44,636 bases of DNA from Gomphosphaeria aponina SAG 52.96 = DSM 107014 (GTDB lineage: Bacteria; Cyanobacteriota; Cyanobacteriia; Cyanobacteriales; Gomphosphaeriaceae). Numbering within the stretch: the stretch's first letter is position 1; every line of letters starts with the position of its first letter. The notes under the pieces are model-generated. The model made no database searches. It was not told where the DNA came from and saw only the letters and a program-made list of their open reading frames with translations. A program made the translations under genes and the position numbers. The stretch covers positions 1 to 44,636 of the forward strand of contig JADQBC010000010.1 of the NCBI GenBank assembly GCA_016903655.1, written 5' to 3'. Below are positions 1 through 7,141 of the stretch, in pieces.

Positions 1-81
1 CATCATCGTTTAGATAGAGATTTGAACGGAGCAATTAACATTTTTTTCAATTCCTTGGTTATCCAAGGCGGTCTCGGCTAA
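1..81 (+). pseudogene. 3' end of a TnpB-like (OrfB) transposase, partial at the window edge
   Basis: Frame 1 is open from the window edge to a taa at 79-81. It contains the stretch LDRDLNGAINI, which resembles the RuvC-III/zinc-ribbon tail of IS200/IS605-type TnpB proteins (family pattern DRDxNAAxNI). Only about 26 residues are visible, so the type of element and whether the gene is intact are unknown. It directly abuts a truncated RTX gene in another frame, which suggests the insertion sequence removed the start of that gene. Family assignment rests on one short motif. Confidence 0.45.
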
Positions 82-797
82 TAGACAGTATTTCAACAGA
101 TTCTACTTGTTTATTCAAGTTTAGTCGTGAAAAATTAGCACATGAACTTTGGGTAAATGGAATCACACTAACACTGGATAAATACAGACAAGATATTCTC
201 GCAGCCCAGAATGCTATTGATGGAACATTAGAAAATGATACTCTCTCGGGAAATAAACAGCCTAACCTGATCAATGGTTTTGAGGGGAGTGACAGAATAG
301 TTGGGAGAGGAGGAAGGGATCAAATATTCGGTGGTAGTGAAAATGACATACTCTTTGGTGGTAGTGAAAATGATCAATTAAACGGCGGGCTAGGAAATGA
401 CATACTCTTTGGTGGTAGTGAAAATGATCAATTAAACGGCGGGCTAGGAGGTGATTTATTAATTGGAGGCGCTGGTGCAGATCATTTTATCTTATATTCC
501 CCATCTGAAAAACAAGATATTATCCGCGACTTCACAACACAAGAAGACAAGATAATTATTGATGCTAAAGGTTTTGGTGGTGGACTAACCCCAGGTGTCT
601 TAGGGTCAGAATCCTTTACGCTGGGAATTGCTGCACAAGATCTAAATGATCGTTTCATTTACAATAATTCTATCGGTCCAAAAGGATATGGAAAATTATT
701 ATATGATGTTGATGGTTCAGGTCCTACACAAAAAGTTAGAATAGCTCTTTTCCCCAATGCACCTGCTCTCACTGCTACTGATTTTGAGATAATTTAA
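82..797 (+). pseudogene. 5'-truncated RTX (hemolysin-type calcium-binding) repeat protein
   Basis: An open frame with codons at positions divisible by 3 runs from about 39 to the taa at 795-797 with no convincing start codon. After about 50 unassigned residues it carries RTX nonapeptides of the GGxGxDxLx type, here GGSENDILF and GGLGNDILF, then GGLGGDLLIGGAGADHF. A C-terminal beta segment typical of secreted RTX proteins follows (IIRDFTTQEDKIIID). RTX repeats bind calcium after type I secretion. A 54-bp unit (345-398 and 399-449) is duplicated almost exactly at DNA level. The missing N-terminus and the adjoining transposase tail suggest an IS-truncated remnant, though the true start could lie before the window. 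Confidence 0.7.
345..452 (+). repeat. 54-bp direct tandem duplication inside the RTX region
   Basis: The unit starting gacatactctttggtggtag at 345 recurs from 399 and is identical through about 449. It encodes two RTX nonapeptides (18 residues). DNA-level identity implies recent expansion. Confidence 0.85.
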
Positions 798-1053
798 GTG
801 CTTTTTAAATGGATAAACTACACTAATTAATAGTGAGTCCTTGTCAGCCTCCGCTGCGGACTTTCTTTATGTAGCTCCCAATTTCAATGCCTGGGGATTT
901 TGGGCTGCAATGAATGCTTTTGCATAATAATTAAAACCCCCTTTTCTCTGACTAATAAAAAACAGACCTTTTGTCTTATTAAAATAAGTAAAAAATAATA
1001 TAAAACAGCCCTGCTAGGTTAGGGGGAATTAAACCAAAAAATCTTGTCCAAAA

Positions 1054-1635
1054 ATGATAACTAGCAACTTGCATGAATTTAAAAACGTCCAGCCTAAAAA
1101 TATGCAAATGAAAATAACATCACTAAAGAATATAACTGAGATTCCTTACTTAAATGAACAAGGAAAGCTACCTGAAGAGTTGCAAGGAAAAATCGGCGCT
1201 TATGCAGTTTTTAATCAAGAAAAAGAGCTGCAATTTGTGGGATATTCACGGGAAATTTATCTCAGCCTGAAACAACATTTAGTGCGTCAACCAGAAAATT
1301 GTTATTGGCTAAAATACCAAACCATAACCCATCCCAGTCGTACAATTTTAGAAGAAATTCGCTCTTCCTGGATAAGAGAAAATGGGACAATTCCTCCAGG
1401 AAATAGCACAGAAGAGGCAAAATGGACTCAACCAATTGATGCCAAACTTTCCATGACAGAAGGGGAACAAGCAACATATAATAACAGTGATGAATTAGGA
1501 AAAATTAAACTGCTAAAACAAGTAGCCAGAAAAGTAGAAGCGGAAATAAAAGAAAGTCTGAAACGCAGAGAATTACAAGAAGACATCCGCTTTAATCCGA
1601 AAATAAAAGAACAAGGTTTACTTGACCTTCAATAA
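1054..1635 (+). CDS. GIY-YIG-like nuclease-superfamily protein (cyanobacterial/plastid type)
   Basis: A 193-residue protein. Residues about 47-110 match the pattern of the GIY-YIG-like proteins shared by cyanobacteria and plants: IGAYAVF replaces the GIYYI strand, LQFVGYS replaces the YIG strand, and SRTILEEIRSSWIRENG follows. The C-terminal third is charged and predicted helical. No partner gene sits beside it, and a kinase gene follows 113 bp downstream on the same strand. No strong ribosome site precedes the ATG, and Met18 or Met20 are alternative starts. Substrate and activity are unknown; the family call is moderately secure, nuclease activity is not shown. Confidence 0.65.
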   Translation: MITSNLHEFKNVQPKNMQMKITSLKNITEIPYLNEQGKLPEELQGKIGAYAVFNQEKELQFVGYSREIYLSLKQHLVRQPENCYWLKYQTITHPSRTILEEIRSSWIRENGTIPPGNSTEEAKWTQPIDAKLSMTEGEQATYNNSDELGKIKLLKQVARKVEAEIKESLKRRELQEDIRFNPKIKEQGLLDLQ

Positions 1636-1748
1636 ATATTACCCAATTCGGTTATTGAAATACAAAGAAGCTTCTAGAAAGCAGATGAAAAAATAACAAG
1701 CTATGATATAGTGAGAGGTTAACAAGCAGATTTCTCCCTTTTCTATTG

Positions 1749-3335
1749 ATGATGCAACCATTGTTAAACAATCGTTACCGTATAGTAAAAACCTTGGGTA
1801 GAGGTGGCTTTGGCGAGACTTTTCTGGCAGTAGATACCCATTTACCATCAGGGAAAAAGTGCGTGATTAAACAGCTAAAACCAGCCATAGAAGCGCCAGA
1901 AATACCCCAATGGATACAAGAGCGCTTTCAGCGAGAGGCGGCAATTTTAGAAGAACTGGGTGCAGGAAGTGAGCAAATTCCTAAACTTGCTGCCTATTTT
2001 GCAGAAAATGGTAACTTTTATTTAGTTCAGGAATGGATCGAAGGGGAGACACTGACACAAAAGGTGGCGCAAACAGGAACTCTGTCAGAGGCAGAAGTAA
2101 CACGAATCTTGGTTAACCTTCTGCCAGTATTGGATTATATCCACAGTCGCCGCATTGTTCATCGGGATGTGAAACCTGATAATATTATTCTCCGTGTGGC
2201 AGATGGTTTGCCAGTATTAATTGATTTTGGGGCGGTAAAAGAGGCAATAACTACGGTGATTAAACCAGGAAATGCCCCCCCTTCACAAGCAATTGGTACT
2301 CCTGGCTATATGCCATCCGAACAAGCAGCGGGTCGTCCAGTTTATGCTAGTGATTTGTATAGTTTGGGCTTAACAGCAGTATTTTTATTAACAGGAGTAA
2401 TACCTCAAGCCTTAGAAACTAATGAGCAAACAGGAGAAATTCTCTGGCGACGGGTTGCACCTGGGCTGCATTCTCAATTAGCTACAGTTATTGATAAGGC
2501 CATTCGTTTTCATCCTCGCGATCGCTTTACCAACGCCCAGGAAATGCTCTCTGCTTTACAGTTTTGCCCAAATACTCCTCCCGTAATCTACCCAAGAGGG
2601 ACTCCCGCACCACAACCTGTTCAACCCCCAACTGGTAAAACAGTGGTGGTTGCTCCTCCCCAGGGAGAAGAAGAACATGACTGGCTGAAGTTAGTAGTTT
2701 TACCTGTGTTATTCGTAGGCGGATTGGGTATTTTTGCTTTCGCCCTTGGGTTTAGTTTATTTTTACCCAGGGAAGAATCTGACCCTATTGTAGTAACACA
2801 GACAGAAGTAGAACCAACTCCAGAAGTAGAACCAACTCCAGAACCTAGTCTAGAACCAGAAACAACATTAGAAACAGAAGAGGAACCAACTCCAGAAGAG
2901 GAACCAACTCCCATTCCACCGCCAGTCAAGCCAGAAAATCCGCTCCCCATCTTTCCTTTGGGGACAAATGGGGAAGAAATATTGCAAGCTTTGGGAGAAC
3001 CAAATTCAAAGAATAAAGGCTATTATCCAGATACTGTGGCTTGGAGTTATGAATATTCAGAACCCAATTCAGTAAAGATACGCTATATAATAAATGAAAA
3101 GACAGGAAAACTGAGTGAAACAGAGATTTATTTTTCTCCATCAGTAGCATTAGAAGTTATGGAACAAAGCTTAAATGATTTATTAGGAGGAAATACTCCC
3201 GAATATATTAAAGAGGGACTGAGAGAGATTTACGCAGGTCAAAATGATATGCGCTCATTTTCTCAGGAGAATTTAGAAGGTTGGATTCGTCTAGAACAAA
3301 ATCAAGAAATTTTTCTCAGAATTGGGAAAAAATAG
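1749..3335 (+). CDS. Membrane-anchored Ser/Thr protein kinase (Pkn/Hanks type)
   Basis: A 528-residue kinase. Residues about 10-275 form a complete catalytic domain: glycine loop GRGGFGETF, invariant lysine in CVIKQ, catalytic loop HRDVKPDN, DFG in LIDFGAVK, and the activation segment GTPGYMPSEQ. One transmembrane helix (about 313-338) is followed by a Glu/Pro/Thr-rich linker with repeated EPTPE units. A C-terminal domain of about 130 residues (FPLGTNGEEILQALGEP onward) is probably extracytoplasmic and could be a sensor. An ATG at 1749 is chosen over the TTG just before it; 1752 is also possible. A second kinase gene follows 55 bp downstream. The substrate is unknown. Confidence 0.9.
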   Translation: MMQPLLNNRYRIVKTLGRGGFGETFLAVDTHLPSGKKCVIKQLKPAIEAPEIPQWIQERFQREAAILEELGAGSEQIPKLAAYFAENGNFYLVQEWIEGETLTQKVAQTGTLSEAEVTRILVNLLPVLDYIHSRRIVHRDVKPDNIILRVADGLPVLIDFGAVKEAITTVIKPGNAPPSQAIGTPGYMPSEQAAGRPVYASDLYSLGLTAVFLLTGVIPQALETNEQTGEILWRRVAPGLHSQLATVIDKAIRFHPRDRFTNAQEMLSALQFCPNTPPVIYPRGTPAPQPVQPPTGKTVVVAPPQGEEEHDWLKLVVLPVLFVGGLGIFAFALGFSLFLPREESDPIVVTQTEVEPTPEVEPTPEPSLEPETTLETEEEPTPEEEPTPIPPPVKPENPLPIFPLGTNGEEILQALGEPNSKNKGYYPDTVAWSYEYSEPNSVKIRYIINEKTGKLSETEIYFSPSVALEVMEQSLNDLLGGNTPEYIKEGLREIYAGQNDMRSFSQENLEGWIRLEQNQEIFLRIGKK

Positions 3336-3390
3336 TTGATAGTCAACCATCAACAATTAACCATTAACCATTAACCATCAACCATCAACC
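3336..3390 (+). repeat. CCATCAA/CCATTAA heptamer repeats
   Basis: The whole gap between the two kinase genes is degenerate tandem heptamers (ccatcaa, ccattaa) running straight into the next gene's ATG, so they form its untranslated leader. They are complementary to the repeats after the same gene at 4961-5017. Confidence 0.85.
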
Positions 3391-4965
3391 ATGAGTCACT
3401 GTTTGAATCCTGAATGTCTGCATAAAAATCCCTTGGGGACAAAACTTTGTGAGCGGTGCGGGTCAAAAATACTGTTATGGGATCGCTATCGAGCAGTACA
3501 TTGTATCGGTGCAGGGGGAATGGGGCGCACTTTTTTAGCAGTAGATCAACATCGGTTAAACAGTCGCTGCGTCATTAAACAATTTATAGATTTAAAACAA
3601 GCTGGGAGACAAAGAGATAAATTAATTAAATTATTTAAACAGGAAGCAATTCGCCTAGACGAGTTAGGGGAACATCCTCAAATTCCCGACCTGTTAGCTT
3701 TTAAGGAACAAGAAGGAAGACTATATTTGGTACAAGAATTTATTAATGGTCAAGATTTACTAAGAGAGTTGGACAAAGAAGGATTATTTACTGAAGAAAA
3801 GGTGATAAAAATCCTCAATGATTTATTACCAGTGCTGGAATTTATTCACAAAAAAAATATAATTCATCGGGATATAAAACCAGCTAATATTATTAGAAAT
3901 GAACAAGGGGATTTAGTCTTAATTGATTTTGGAGTAGCCAAAGAATTAACAGATACTGCACTAAATTCACAAGGAACTATTGTAGGGACTGCTGCCTATG
4001 CGGCACCAGAACAACTCCAAGGAATGGCATTTCCCGCAAGCGATCTCTATGGTTTAGGGGCAACTTGTATTCGCTTATTAACAGGAGCATTTCGCAAATC
4101 AGATGGATCTGATGAGTTATTTGATCCGCTCAAGATGGAGTGGAAATGGCGACATAAAACTTCAACAAGCGAGAATTTAGGTAATGTGTTAGATAAATTA
4201 GTGCAGTATCGAGTAAGCGATCGCTTTCACACGGCGGCTGAAGTTTTAACTGCACTCGCACCCCAACCAATTAAATTAAATCGTCCTCCCCAACCACCTC
4301 CACCACCTGCACCCATGAGCAAAACTGGGCTTCGGAAATATAGAAGCACTTTCTCTACCACAAAAACCCCTTTTTCTCCCGAAGAGCAACCGACAAAAAT
4401 AAATGAAAAGAGAAATCAACTCCCTGTAGCAGAGCCAACCACCTTTGTCATACCTGCTGTGACTGCGGTTTCTATTCCTAGTGATGTTAGTGCTGACTAT
4501 ACAAAATTAAGAGATTTATTACACGGTCAAAAATATCTTGAAGCAGATCGAGAAACTTATAAATTAATGTTGCGAGTTGCTCGTCGCGATCCTCAAGGAT
4601 GGTTGCGACCAGAAGATCTAGAAAAATTCCCCTGCACTGACTTAAAAATCCTTGACCAACTCTGGGGAGAATACAGTGGTGGACGCTTTGGTTTTACTAT
4701 GCAAAAACAGATTTATCAAAGTTTAGGCGGTACTGAAAAATATCATAAACAAATATGGCTAGAATTTTGCAAACAAGTAGGTTGGCTGGTGGGGGAAAAA
4801 TGGTTAACTCATTCTCAGTTAAACTTTCAACGGACAGCCCGCATAGGACATTTACCTGTGGCTAATGCTACGGATTTAATGGGAGGTATGGTTGTGTTGA
4901 ATACTAACTTAATTGATCATGGATATTTTACTGCTCTCATTCAGAAAATTGGTGTTTGTTGTTGA
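3391..4965 (+). CDS. Ser/Thr protein kinase with N-terminal zinc ribbon and C-terminal GUN4 domain
   Basis: A 524-residue fusion. Cys4, Cys9, Cys20 and Cys23 form an N-terminal zinc-ribbon pattern. A Hanks-type kinase follows (about 32-290) with GAGGMGRTFLA, CVIKQ, HRDIKPANI, LIDFGVAKE and GTAAYAAPEQ. A Pro-rich linker leads to a GUN4 domain (about 367-500: DYTKLRDLLHGQKYLEAD, then GWLRPEDLEKFPCTDL and GGRFGFTMQKQIY). GUN4 binds porphyrins and activates Mg-chelatase, so the fusion could couple tetrapyrrole sensing to phosphorylation; that link is inference. The stop codon TGA is supplied by the flanking heptamer repeat. Confidence 0.93.
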   Translation: MSHCLNPECLHKNPLGTKLCERCGSKILLWDRYRAVHCIGAGGMGRTFLAVDQHRLNSRCVIKQFIDLKQAGRQRDKLIKLFKQEAIRLDELGEHPQIPDLLAFKEQEGRLYLVQEFINGQDLLRELDKEGLFTEEKVIKILNDLLPVLEFIHKKNIIHRDIKPANIIRNEQGDLVLIDFGVAKELTDTALNSQGTIVGTAAYAAPEQLQGMAFPASDLYGLGATCIRLLTGAFRKSDGSDELFDPLKMEWKWRHKTSTSENLGNVLDKLVQYRVSDRFHTAAEVLTALAPQPIKLNRPPQPPPPPAPMSKTGLRKYRSTFSTTKTPFSPEEQPTKINEKRNQLPVAEPTTFVIPAVTAVSIPSDVSADYTKLRDLLHGQKYLEADRETYKLMLRVARRDPQGWLRPEDLEKFPCTDLKILDQLWGEYSGGRFGFTMQKQIYQSLGGTEKYHKQIWLEFCKQVGWLVGEKWLTHSQLNFQRTARIGHLPVANATDLMGGMVVLNTNLIDHGYFTALIQKIGVCC

Positions 4966-5017
4966 TGGTTGATGGTTGATAGTTGATAGTTGATGGTTGA
5001 TAGTTGATGGTTGATGG
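4961..5017 (+). repeat. TTGATGG/TTGATAG heptamer repeats
   Basis: Tandem heptamers (ttgatgg, ttgatag) start inside the last codons of the kinase-GUN4 gene and fill most of the gap to the convergent glycosyltransferase gene. They are the reverse complement of the upstream 3336-3390 block, so transcript ends could pair. Confidence 0.85.
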
Positions 5018-5044
5018 TCTTCCATGAACGATTAACAATAAAAA

Positions 5045-6313
5045 CTAATGAGAGAGATAATTATTCGCTGTCAACAACATAATCAGTCCAGTTATCAAAG
5101 CAGTTTTATATGATTGGGGAACAGGATTTTTATTTTTTTTATTTGAATTAAAAACTATAGAAGTGGATTGAGGTTGGTATTTTCCCACCTGTTGTAAGCA
5201 TAAAAACCAATCAATAGTTTCTGGCTTCACCCATCCTTTTTTCACAGCTATTTCTCCAAACCTTTTACCTGTTAGAGACTGCTCATTTAAAATAGAAGAT
5301 ATTTGTTTGGTTGTTAAGATGTTAGCTTTTCCGAGATATTCTCCTAAGCGGAGAGCTTGTTGACTTTCAATTAAATCATCTAATTCTTTGGCAAAGAAAT
5401 CAATTACCTCTGGTGATACCCAGCCCTTTTCAACTATAATTTCTCCCAAGAGACGGTGACGTTGTTGTTCCTTGATTTCCAGAGCTGCTTGCAGTTGTTC
5501 TGCTGAAATTAAACCCGCTTTTTTCAGACGTAACCCCAGAGGTAAAGACTGTAATTCTAAGAGCCAAGAAAATTGATAGTGGTTGAGCTTTTGCTGTATC
5601 ACATAACCAAAAAAAGGGAGACTTTCTACTAAGTAGCGCCGCCAAAGACGTTGAGGTTCTGAGGCAAGTCGGAATAACCATTCTAAACCTACTTGACTCA
5701 TCCATTTAGGCGATCGCCGAACACAACCAGCTTCAAAATCTATAGTTGCACCAATTCCCAAAAATACCTTAACATTAACTAACTGGTTTTTATACTTAGC
5801 AATCCACTTTTCTTGTTTAGGAGCGCCCAACCCAACTGCCAAAACTGTAGCCCCAGATTTGTTAATTTTATCAAGAATTTTCTCACATTCTAACTCATCT
5901 TTTTCAAAGCCAAAATCAGGGGAATAAGTATCTACTACTATTTCCCTTTCTACTTGCTGATTAATTTTAATTTTAGCTTTTTCGGCTACTCCTGCTTCAG
6001 CTCCCAATAAAAATATTTTAACTTTTTCGTTGTTTTTGTTATATTGGTAAAAAGCAGGGAATAAATCAGACCCAGAAATCTTTTCTGTGATTGGATTACC
6101 TAAGATTTTTGAAATATATTGGAGAATTTTACTATCGCAAACTCGATATTCTGCGATCTTATAAGCTTTAAGTAATTCAAGATCGTTCTGCAATTTAACT
6201 AAGTGATCTATATTAGGTGTCACCACAAAGCCTCCAGCATGAGTTAGTTTCTCTAATAACTCCTTCATGCTTAAGTTGTCTATCTCTATGTTAAGCAACT
6301 TTACTGGTTTCAT
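5045..6313 (-). CDS. WecG/TagA/CpsF-family glycosyltransferase with C-terminal repeat extension
   Basis: A 422-residue protein. Residues about 1-245 are a full WecG/TagA/CpsF (GT26) domain, with TPNIDHLVKLQ, SGSDLFPAF, FLLGAEAGVAEKAK, VGLGAPKQEKWIA and FLGIGATIDFEAG. This family transfers N-acetylmannosamine or related sugars onto lipid-linked acceptors in exopolysaccharide or wall-polymer synthesis. The roughly 175-residue extension is unusual. It has two similar segments (LRLGEYLGKANILTTKQI and GLRLKKAGLISAEQLQAAL types), each followed by GEI..KKGWV.PE, resembling GspE/PilB N-terminal modules, then a short hydrophobic C-terminal helix. The gene converges on the kinase-GUN4 gene. Acceptor and sugar are unknown. 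Confidence 0.88.
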   Translation of the reverse strand: MKPVKLLNIEIDNLSMKELLEKLTHAGGFVVTPNIDHLVKLQNDLELLKAYKIAEYRVCDSKILQYISKILGNPITEKISGSDLFPAFYQYNKNNEKVKIFLLGAEAGVAEKAKIKINQQVEREIVVDTYSPDFGFEKDELECEKILDKINKSGATVLAVGLGAPKQEKWIAKYKNQLVNVKVFLGIGATIDFEAGCVRRSPKWMSQVGLEWLFRLASEPQRLWRRYLVESLPFFGYVIQQKLNHYQFSWLLELQSLPLGLRLKKAGLISAEQLQAALEIKEQQRHRLLGEIIVEKGWVSPEVIDFFAKELDDLIESQQALRLGEYLGKANILTTKQISSILNEQSLTGKRFGEIAVKKGWVKPETIDWFLCLQQVGKYQPQSTSIVFNSNKKNKNPVPQSYKTALITGLIMLLTANNYLSH

Positions 6314-6560
6314 TTTTTTTCGGGTTACTTTATATTTATAAAAATTACTAAGTGAGTTTGGAGAAAAAATCTAAATCAGTGAGCAGGTTTAATTTTTTTT
6401 TCCCCCTAATAATTTTATTCTACCCGAAAATCAAAGAAAATATCAACAGTACAAATATTTAAAAAAGATGGAAATAAGTAAAAGTCATATGTAAAAACAC
6501 TGAAACATTAACAAAAATAAATAAGAGCCAAATAGGGGAATAAATTATAAGTGAGGTACA

Positions 6561-6584
6561 GACTACCCCTCAAGAGGGGTAGTC
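6561..6584. repeat. Perfect 11-bp stem hairpin
   Basis: gactacccctc and gaggggtagtc are exact reverse complements separated by aa. It is not followed by a clear T-run on the plus strand, so it is better read as a structured or palindromic element than as a simple terminator. Confidence 0.8.
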
Positions 6585-6625
6585 TAAAATTAACCCCGAA
6601 TGCGGTTCAATAGTTTAGTAAAAAT

Positions 6626-6643
6626 CTAGGTAAACTTAGGTAT
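6626..6643 (+). repeat. Left arm of an 18-bp inverted repeat flanking the TnpB-like gene
   Basis: ctaggtaaacttaggtat here matches the reverse complement of 8697-8714 at 17 of 18 positions. It overlaps tataat at 6641-6646. TnpB elements of the IS200/IS605 type normally lack terminal inverted repeats, so the role is unclear. Confidence 0.75.
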
Positions 6644-6715
6644 AATAGCTCTTAGTTTAACCTGCGATTCCTTTGGGCAAAAGTAGAAGGGGATAAACTC
6701 TAAAACGTAAGTCCA

Positions 6716-6769
6716 GCTTGAAACTGAACCATTCCCTTGAATGCTTGAAACTGAACCATTCCCTTGAAT
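6716..6769 (+). repeat. 27-bp tandem direct duplication
   Basis: The unit beginning gcttgaaactgaaccattcc occurs at 6716-6742 and again, identically, at 6743-6769, with gc continuing after it. There is no spacer, so this is not a CRISPR repeat-spacer unit as it stands. Confidence 0.9.
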
Positions 6770-6994
6770 GCAGAACCTTGACAACTCTGTCTTTTTGTAG
6801 GTACAACAATACAGGCTAGTTATCGGTTTGACAGCTAATTATTACTGACAAAGAGATTTGGCAGTAAACTGATTTTTTCTTGATGTAAGCATATTGATAT
6901 AGAAATTATCATCATTAACAAAAAAGCTGAAATATCGCGGAAGAACTGGTGCAGAATGTAAAGAGAGATTATGCAAGTTTTTGCAGCCAGATTA

Positions 6995-7011
6995 TACGGT
7001 CATAGACCGTA
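6995..7011. repeat. 7-bp perfect hairpin
   Basis: tacggtc and gaccgta flank a 3-nt ata loop. It lies 67 bp upstream of the promoter of the TnpB-like gene, with no T-run. Confidence 0.6.
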
Positions 7012-7077
7012 GTCATCGAGTCAGAAATTAATTGAGGAGCTAGCTGCAACAACAAAAAAAAATATCAACCCACCCCC

Positions 7078-7107
7078 TTGACGTAAAAGGTTAAATGTTG
7101 TTATAAT
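7078..7107 (+). promoter_or_regulatory. Sigma70-type promoter of the TnpB-like gene
   Basis: ttgacg (7078-7083) and tataat (7102-7107) are spaced by 18 bp, close to the housekeeping consensus. The predicted start is near 7114, giving an AT-rich leader of about 28 nt before the ATG at 7142. Confidence 0.75.
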
Positions 7108-7141
7108 GTTGGCATAGATAAAAAATAGGTTTTAAAAATAT

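Larger units (their letters stand above)
6314..7077. other. Long non-coding leader region upstream of the TnpB-like gene
   Basis: About 760 bp without a convincing gene. It holds a perfect hairpin (6561-6584), an inverted-repeat arm overlapping a TATAAT box (6626-6646), a 27-bp tandem duplication (6716-6769) and a second hairpin (6995-7011). A frame of about 42 codons without an ATG ends near 7033 and contains GRTGAECKERLCKFLQPDY; it may be a gene remnant but matches nothing I recognise. The A-rich stretch 6420-6540 shows nothing definite. Confidence 0.6.

Noticed and set aside
59-274. Minus-strand 71-residue ORF at the left end
   Set aside because: It is the shadow of the RTX-frame sequence, without promoter, ribosome site or family resemblance.
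2621-2950. Antisense ORF rich in Gly/Ser opposite the kinase linker
   Set aside because: It mirrors the EPTPE-coding repeat of the kinase gene and has no independent support.
6716-6769. Possible CRISPR array
   Set aside because: Two abutting repeats without spacers and no cas1/cas2 genes; listed as a tandem repeat only.
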